From Stichopus chloronotus (lineage: Eukaryota; Echinodermata; Holothuroidea; Aspidochirotida; Stichopodidae), in the NCBI GenBank assembly GCA_021234535.1, contig CM037836.1, positions 14,119,111-14,183,110 on the forward strand: 64,000 nucleotides of DNA, in the 5' to 3' direction. Below the pieces are notes generated by a model, which saw only the letters and a list, made by a program, of their open reading frames with translations, did not search any database and had not been told where the DNA came from. The position numbers and the translations under genes are program-made. Below, one piece after another: positions 59,001 through 64,000 of this stretch (its first letter is position 1; the number at the start of each line of letters is the position of its first letter).

Positions 59001-62000
59001 AAAATGGTGATCAGTCGCTTGTTCATTGTAGCAAGTGGAATACAGTTTTCAGACAATTTGATAGCATTTTAGTAGGTAGTTAGCCTATGTGGGATCAATT
59101 TGTTTTGTGTAGAGACAGTGAGCATAAATGCTATGGTGCTGACTAAGTGTGACCATTACGAGACACCAAACAGACCGATGTAGTAGGCCTATACATATGT
59201 AGTCAAATACCCACCTGAAGTGCAAACGACGATAAATTAATGTCACGAAATGCTATCGTCAAATCCTTCAAGGTACTCTCGTTGTAAAAGTTTCTCTTTC
59301 GAAGCTCGTTGAAAAGGGCAACTCCTGCTTCCTGTTCGCTCTTGATGTAATCCACAGCTTCTGGGGACAAGTTGAAGTAAGTGGCGACTCTCACGCAACC
59401 ACGTTTGTCCAGTCGTCTTGCTAATGTGAACAATAGTATATCTAATGGGAAGAAAGTGATGTTTCATTTGGAGAGGATAAAGGTAGATATCAGAGGATGG
59501 GATTGTGGTATCACAGAAGGTTCCTTGTTGCAATATCTAAAGGATGCACAGGCAAGTTAAGTTTTTAAATGAGTCGCGGTGCTAATGTTCATATTTACTT
59601 CACCGTACTAAAGAACCTGTAAAAACTTAACCGTTCATAGCTTAGCGGTATATTCATTTTTTTTTTTTTTTGCATGATGCTGGCTAGCGTTGTTAAAAAC
59701 ATGTGGAAACGGGTTTCCCTCCTGACAATAAAGGACTGCGCTATGTCTCTAAGGACTAACATCTACCATAACTTAACCATGTCAACCGAGACTTACCTTC
59801 CTCGTCTTCTTGAGCTTCTGAATAATTTTCTTTCTCCTGTGATCGTAAAAGGTCATCGAGCTACATACAAAACAGTGATTCAGAGAGTGTATACATATGT
59901 TACCTTGTTAGCATTATTCGTGAATATGTAGTTATAGTCAGATAGTCAGCGGTTTAATTGTCTATTTGCATGTCAGACACACATACCTGTAACTTACATT
60001 CGATGTAAAAGTGAACATTCATTACTCTTCGTATGACTACTTTTAACGGTGTGATGAAAGCAATGAATGTACTCAATATAATTAAACATGATGGGCATGA
60101 AACAAGATTTTAATAAACACTTTCACAACAACAAAATGTTCAAGAAATTATATTTTTTCGTCTGTGACCTAAAAGTTAATTTTACTCTTACATAGGTCTT
60201 GTATCATCTGCTTTGCTCACTATTCAGTAATGTTTTTGCCACACACAAATCGACTTCAAGTAGGCCGTGTACCATTGATGAGCAACTTAGAGAAGCACTT
60301 TGAACATCATCTATGTCTCTTTCCGGTCGACGGTAATGTTTAGTAGATCTGTCAATCTAATAAATCCAATTTATCTTCTAAATCGACCTAGTTGATTTTC
60401 TCCGTAACTGGCTTCCCACAACGTGTTTTCTTAATTTGAAATGAAGTAGTTAAAATACCTTCACACTTGTACAAACCTTTGTGCGAACGTTAAATACAAT
60501 TTCATGATTGTCTGGTTGTTTGAAATTGAAGATGAAGTCGAGCGGTGTCTGTTCATCTGTCTCTTCGGAGAGAGGTATATGTCTGAATTTGAAGCACGCT
60601 CTAGAAGAATGCCAAATCTGCCTGAAGGGTAGTAGCTGAAAACGTTCGGTACAAAATATCAGTATCGTGTCTCAAAATATCGATAACTCGTCTCACTCAC
60701 ACATGAATTAGAAGATTATATTTTTTTGTGAAATGCGCTCTTAAAACCCGCCCATGATTAAACGGAACCAGTCGGTTTTCATCCTTCAAGATAATATCAG
60801 ATAATTTGCCTAATCGATGAAAGTGTGCTCGTTTTCTCACAATACTTCTATAGATAAGGAGGTCTATGCTGACAAGTGGGAAAAATATACCTTGATTGGC
60901 CCAAACTTAAGAAAGGAACAAGACAGCCATGTCGTCAGTAGTAGATAGAATTCCAGTTTCCATTAATTCAATCCGTAATTGGAACAATCGAATGAAAGAA
61001 GTACAACAAAGGACGAGTTCTTGGACACAGAATGTCGGGATCGATTATTACAAAACCAAATAGTTTAAGGCACTGTACGATACCCCCCCTTTAATGATTG
61101 TAAAGATTTAAAATTCACTTTAATGATAGATATAATAATTAAATGAAGAGAGTCAAGTTAGGTCGACGTAGAGTGATATTTCATTTGGAGAGTGATGACT
61201 TTAAATCATGAGATTTAAATTTTAAAACTTTTTAAATCATAAAATTTTGCTTAAAACGAGTGGAAATCTTAAACCTTACTAATCATGGTCTAGACGTTAT
61301 TACACTTTTTGTTACAATGAAAAATCGAGGGTGTCCGTTTAACTCGACATTTTACAGGGAGATTTGCTTCAGTAATAACCTAGCACAGAGTCTAGAATTT
61401 TTGAAACATAGAGGGCGTAGTCATGAGATTCTCAAATGCGGTACTAACTAGTACTAAGTTCTTGACCGAAACTAGAGCCTTACTTGCTCCATCGCTACAG
61501 GAGTCCATTGTTCGTTTCGTGAACGAACGTTACAGTGAAGAGGTTGCTTTGTCTGAAGTATAACAAACTCCTGAAATGTATCCAATGGCACAGCAGATGG
61601 GCTGACATTATTTCTTAGCTCCTGTAAAAATTAGAAGAAGTTTATATTACCCATTGTGCGAACATTCGCCTTTTTTTCTTAAAGAGAGTTATTATTTTTC
61701 TAAAATTTCTCTCAGGTGATATATATATAACGTAAACGTAAATGGGATTTCCATAGCAGAAGCTTTTATGATGACATCATGACGTAATTTTGAACTTCCT
61801 TGTGTAAGTCATAACCAATGGCTATTTTATTCTTGAAGCAACTGTCACAAGATGAGTTAAGTCTGAAAGGTGAAAATGGAGAGTTTAGTCTTATATTCAA
61901 CCTATCCTGAATGACATGAGAAAAAATAGCATTAAAGTATACAGAAAGTAAATGTGTCATTCAGGATTACAAATGGCCATACGAGAACTTTTATGCAGCA

Positions 62001-62491
62001 CCGTACGTGTCATAAGAGACGTAACACGTAACACATAAAGAGATAGTGATATCAATAACGACAGATTGAGAAAATCCCACGTGTGTAGATGTGTAAAAAC
62101 TTTCCCCGAGGGGAAAAGTACACAATATAAAGTCAAACAAGATTACATGGAAGATGGAAACGTTGTTAAAGACAAACCTTGTATTTAAGTGGAAAAAGTG
62201 TTGTTATGTTTCAAGCTACCCGACTTCAGTATTTAATTTGAAAAGGACAAATCAGCTGGTAAAATCAACCTACTTCCTTGACATCATCTGAAGAATTCGA
62301 GTTTAACATCCAGCAGGTCATTAAGAGGTCTTCTCCCAAACGCATACGTTCAGCTACAGGTATAACTTTGATCTTCTTGCCCTTAACATCACCTTCAATG
62401 TCAACGAAGCAAAAGTGGTCAAGGGTGAAATGACAAAAGCTATCACTGAACGTACATCCACTTTTCAACTCTTCCCACACGAATCCAGTCT
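55688..62491 (-). CDS. ZU5-UPA-Death-DED protein gene, 3' seven exons (5' end outside window)
   Basis: Exons 62274-62491, 61484-61621, 60477-60635, 59797-59860, 59215-59441, 56246-56297 and 55688-56016 all have consensus GT..AG limits, and all six joins agree in phase. About 395 residues are visible: the end of a ZU5 domain and a UPA domain (1-172), an acidic linker (173-193), a Death domain (195-269), a short linker, and a DED-like domain (about 300-372) with a basic tail. ZU5-UPA-Death is the intracellular module of UNC5-type receptors and PIDD1; there ZU5/UPA hold the Death domain in check. A DED after the Death domain is not part of those proteins and would let it bind caspase-8/FADD-like partners. 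Whether the N-terminus holds a membrane receptor, LRRs or another module cannot be seen. Confidence 0.8.
56246..56297 (-). CDS. ZU5-UPA-Death-DED gene, short linker exon
   Basis: Seventeen codons plus one base, phase 0 to 1, between acceptor CGTCATTTCTTAG and donor GAAG|GTAAGT. It encodes IETIFPKRVKEASIDIE. The intron between it and the Death exon is 2.9 kb and contains Ig-like fragments. Confidence 0.65.
56665..56845 (+). CDS. Candidate cytoplasmic-tail exon with ITIM-like motif
   Basis: The plus-strand frame, phase 2 to 0, lies between GAAGATTTTCAG and the donor AGCAAG|GTGAGG. Sixty codons read DDETDEAQTSSTCSCCIPRG, then CNYHTKRPERDETG, then SSEYRELFNVNGIYLLNPIE. SEYREL fits the ITIM pattern [SIVL]-x-Y-x-x-[IVL], and a second Tyr follows. 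A Cys cluster near a basic patch could be palmitoylated. After a 68-bp intron with a long pyrimidine tract (CTTTCTTTTCTTTTTTTTTT, then TAG at 56911-56913) the next codons are ATT TGA, ending the protein. The exon lies inside an intron of the minus-strand Death/DED gene, which makes it less likely, but the reading quality is high. Confidence 0.35.
58010..58284 (-). pseudogene. Ig-like fragment (second-domain type), probably decayed
   Basis: The minus frame reads LLRNCTDTLNYVQNIATLQH, then GELIFWPDRDMITKNQPLRV, then KLEAIMYCTEMFIESPRHLQ and LRLPTW. The core W and the Y-C pair of an Ig domain are visible, but the first Cys is in an odd place (a Tyr stands at the LNC position) and no acceptor is seen. 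It lies downstream of the V-like fragment at 58712 on the same strand. Confidence 0.3.
58328..58498 (+). CDS. Candidate transmembrane and short-tail ORF
   Basis: After TTGCTTGCAG a phase-2 frame reads VPARHIISEFIYIPMTPAIS, then SVYIGMVLVGSCGIFHCILY, and YAKRLNSKCAGSKQG before a stop. This is a hydrophobic span with a basic tail, like the last exon of a type I membrane protein. It is antisense to the Ig-like fragments, so it does not belong with them. It could be a chance hydrophobic frame. Confidence 0.25.
58712..58862 (-). pseudogene. Ig V-type domain 3' half
   Basis: The minus frame reads LIETGNSWLGRDAVSLRDNA, then LYSLHLEESYVCDTVTAKGI and MMTNFHLVTVT, then one base before the donor ACTG|GTGAGT. 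The S-Y-V-C Cys, the closing L-V-T-V-T strand and the phase-1 donor are as in the Ig exon at 40402. The 5' half is missing: the frame breaks at an 11-12-base A run and no first Cys or acceptor is seen. Either a truncated gene piece or an exon damaged at the homopolymer. Confidence 0.4.
59215..59441 (-). CDS. ZU5-UPA-Death-DED gene, Death-domain exon
   Basis: Seventy-five codons, phase 1 to 0, between acceptor CTTTCTTCCCATTAG and donor CTTCAG|GTGGGT. The order LLFTLARRLDKRGCVRVATY, then FNLSPEAVDYIKSEQEAG, then FNELRKRNFYNESTLKDLTI and AFRDINLSSFAL follows the six-helix Death fold: LA..L....W..[VL]A..L.[LI]S...[VI]..I......, a fourth helix, and ..ST...L..AL..I.L at the end. The usual Trp of helix 2 is Cys-Val here. 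A single exon holds the whole domain. Confidence 0.78.
59797..59860 (-). CDS. ZU5-UPA-Death-DED gene, acidic linker exon
   Basis: Twenty-one codons plus one base, phase 0 to 1, between acceptor TTTTGTATGTAG and donor GGAAG|GTAAGT. It encodes LDDLLRSQEKENYSEAQEDE plus one residue, a flexible charged linker between UPA and the Death domain. Confidence 0.7.
60477..60635 (-). CDS. ZU5-UPA-Death-DED gene, UPA exon 3
   Basis: Fifty-three codons, phase 0 to 0, between acceptor GAACGTTTTCAG and donor AAAG|GTTTGT. It begins LLPFRQIWHSSRACFKFRH, the I-x-[FY]-x-x-[IL]-W.....C-x-F-x-[FR] pattern seen at the end of UPA domains, and ends HEIVFNVRTK. Confidence 0.72.
61484..61621 (-). CDS. ZU5-UPA-Death-DED gene, UPA exon 2
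   Basis: Forty-six codons, phase 0 to 0, between acceptor CTAATTTTTACAG and donor AGCAA|GTAAGG. It begins ELRNNVSPSAVPLDTFQEFV and ends WTPVAMEQ. The hydrophobic alternation fits UPA strands. Confidence 0.72.
62274..62491 (-). CDS. ZU5-UPA-Death-DED gene, exon with ZU5 end / UPA start
   Basis: Enters at phase 1 after acceptor TTCAACGTTTTGCAG and leaves at phase 0 (AAGGAA|GTAGGT). It encodes TGFVWEELKSGCTFSDS, then CHFTLDHFCFVDIEG, the W..l...C.f....v.f.l.HF pattern that closes a ZU5 domain. KKIKVIPVAERMRLGED then begins the UPA beta-sandwich. The phase-1 entry means that at least one more 5' exon exists. None was found up to 64000. Confidence 0.75.
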
Positions 62492-62779
62492 CTGCAAAAC
62501 GTTGAAGCCAAGGGAGAAGGAAGGAAGAAAGTAGACAAAGTATTGGCTCATAATTTGATGTATCTAGGCATACGTGGTCAGATAAGGAAACAAGATTTTT
62601 TAAGTGTCCTTTTTCAGGGTCTAGTGCCCAACAAGTACATAGTTTTTACATTCAGTGTGATTGAATGCTTTGTTGGTAATGAAATAGTTTTAGGTCACAT
62701 TTCACTGGGCGCTCGGCAAATTTGTCGAATTTCTAGGCATCGACCGGTGTTTAAAGATCGGAGAAAAATCGGTTGATAG

Positions 62780-63060
62780 CGCTTACAGTCACATTAAAAA
62801 AGGGTCGGCAAGGATTCTTTACGGGGATTGCGTCCGTCGGTGATTGGCCAATTTTTTCAAAATATACGAGCAATTTCATGAACGAGTGTTTGCCGGTCTC
62901 CTGTCGATAGTCTTCCGACACTCGACCGACTCTCACCCGATGCCCTTACGATATCCAAACCTGACCGACCGATTCTTGAAAACCAGGCCGTATCCGAACG
63001 GACATCAGTAATAAGCCTAACGATTACCGGCGAACCAATTCCGTAGTAGACTGTCATTGC
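62780..63060. repeat. GC-richer CGACCG-containing repeat-like segment
   Basis: Words such as CGACCG, CCGACTC, GACCGACCGA and CGGTC/GTCGG recur, and the GC content is well above the flanks. Open frames on the minus strand (62751-62936, 62857-63078) share a Ser/Arg/Gly-rich style without a domain. Likely part of a dispersed repeat. Confidence 0.4.
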
Positions 63061-64000
63061 ATTGTGTAAGTTGTGCATATCAATTGTAAAATTTTAGGAT
63101 GAGAGGAAAGTTGTTGGCAATGCTTATACTTTTGTTAGGTTTAATGATGGTGATAACACACTGCACCAATCTATTTCATTGAATAACTAACAGAAGCTTT
63201 TGTGGTGTCTTTTGAAAGAAAATAAAGTATAAACTTCCCATGCAAAACAAACATATAAATAATAATGTCTGAAATGAGGTTATAAATGACTGTTCCTAGA
63301 GGAAATTAAAACTTATCTACTCGAAGGAACTGTTTAGCTTCGAAGTCCAACAGCCTTAGCCAGGGAGACATGGGGAGAATGTCACTCTGCATTTTAGTGG
63401 CCATGTTAAGGAAAAAATTCTACAATTAGCTAGACATGAAAACTTAAAATCAAGATGAAACTTCAAAAATTAAGATATTTTTTTTAATATGTGAATTATT
63501 CAAAGATCATTCTCTGTTGTTAAGCGTCTGGCATTTTGTTTTTGTTTAGCAAGTTAAACGTAAAAATTATCAGATGTCTCAAGTCTTTTATATAACAAAT
63601 TTTAGTAGTAAATTAAGTTTCTGCTTATCAAAGTCACTAACTGTGAATAATTAGACGCACAGTGTAGATATTGCATCCAGTTTGTTGCCAATAAGCGAAC
63701 TAAGAGTTATGGATTATGAAAACAACACTGAACACTTTAAGCATTCAGGCTACCAAATTAACGTTACCTTCTATTACAGCAAAAGTGAACTACAATCCTA
63801 AAAGTTCATAAAGTTGTTAACGTACTGAAGTGTCGTACTTTCAGGATCTAGGTAAACGATAATTACACAGAGATTACCACGTGTCATGTTAGAAATTCCT
63901 CACGTACTATGTTGCTTTATATGGTGAGTTCGTTACAGGTATCCCTATTGGAGAGGTTAGAGTTTAACCTTCGGTGTTATAACGCCAATTTGTTACCATT
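63061..64000. other. Anonymous stretch at the right edge
   Basis: I looked on the minus strand for the missing 5' exons of the ZU5-UPA-Death-DED gene and found none. A few acceptor-like sites exist (for example before 63396), but their frames do not read as ZU5. Confidence 0.4.

Larger units (their letters stand above)
56298..59214 (-). other. 2.9-kb intron of the Death/DED gene, with nested candidate pieces
   Basis: Besides the candidate tail exon at 56665, this intron holds two Ig-like frames on the minus strand and one transmembrane-like frame on the plus strand, listed separately. The rest (about 57000-58000) is AT-rich and empty. Confidence 0.5.

Noticed and set aside
63340..63400. Segment resembling part of a tRNA (TTCGAAGC and paired flanks, minus strand)
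   Set aside because: No full cloverleaf, acceptor stem or B box at correct spacing could be drawn.
1..64000. CRISPR arrays, operons, prophage or other prokaryotic systems
   Set aside because: The window shows spliced genes and eukaryotic retroelements; no regularly spaced direct repeats with unique spacers and no gene-dense tracts.

Overview
This window looks like nuclear DNA of a marine deuterostome invertebrate, most likely an echinoderm and possibly a sea cucumber. That placement is inference. What the sequence shows is low gene density, short exons with GT..AG junctions, AT-rich introns, many microsatellites and minisatellites, and a mixed set of decayed Ty3/gypsy, Penelope-like and CR1-like elements. 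There is no sign of prokaryotic organisation (no operons, no CRISPR, no dense ORFs).

Two multi-exon genes can be reconstructed on the minus strand from domain content plus matching intron phases. The first (28699 down to 14056) has seven coding exons that join with compatible phases into a predicted 446-residue SH3-linker-SH2 adaptor. It carries a YDEI tyrosine motif in the linker and an acidic C-terminal tail. The second (62491 down to 55688; its 5' end lies beyond the window) has seven phase-compatible exons. They encode the end of a ZU5 domain, a UPA domain, a Death domain and a C-terminal death-effector-like (DED) domain.

On the plus strand there is an exon with a signal peptide and a V-type Ig domain (40033-40402). 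Weaker plus-strand candidates are a transmembrane exon (49192-49269) and a cytoplasmic-tail exon with an ITIM-like tyrosine motif (56665-56845). More Ig-like fragments lie inside an intron of the Death/DED gene. Together the window reads as a stretch with receptor, SH2 adaptor and death-fold genes, but a functional link between them is inference.

Layout: 1-4.8 kb repeats, including a ~185-bp tandem array and a ~1.03-kb terminal-inverted-repeat element; 6.35-7.44 kb a Ty3/gypsy gag-protease relic (+); 14.0-28.7 kb the SH3-SH2 gene (-), with repeats in its introns; 31.5-36.3 kb two inverted decayed copies of a BBE-type FAD-linked oxidase flanking a CR1-like LINE fragment; 37.5-39.1 kb a 21-bp minisatellite, a helix-turn-helix fragment and a Penelope-like RT relic (-); 40.0-41.7 kb the Ig exon and possible decayed partner; 43.5-48.0 kb a degenerate LTR retrotransposon (-); 48-55.6 kb mostly anonymous DNA; 55.7-62.5 kb the ZU5-UPA-Death-DED gene (-); 62.5-64 kb repeat-like and anonymous DNA.

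All exon boundaries were read by eye from splice consensus, frame and phase. No alignment or transcript data were available.
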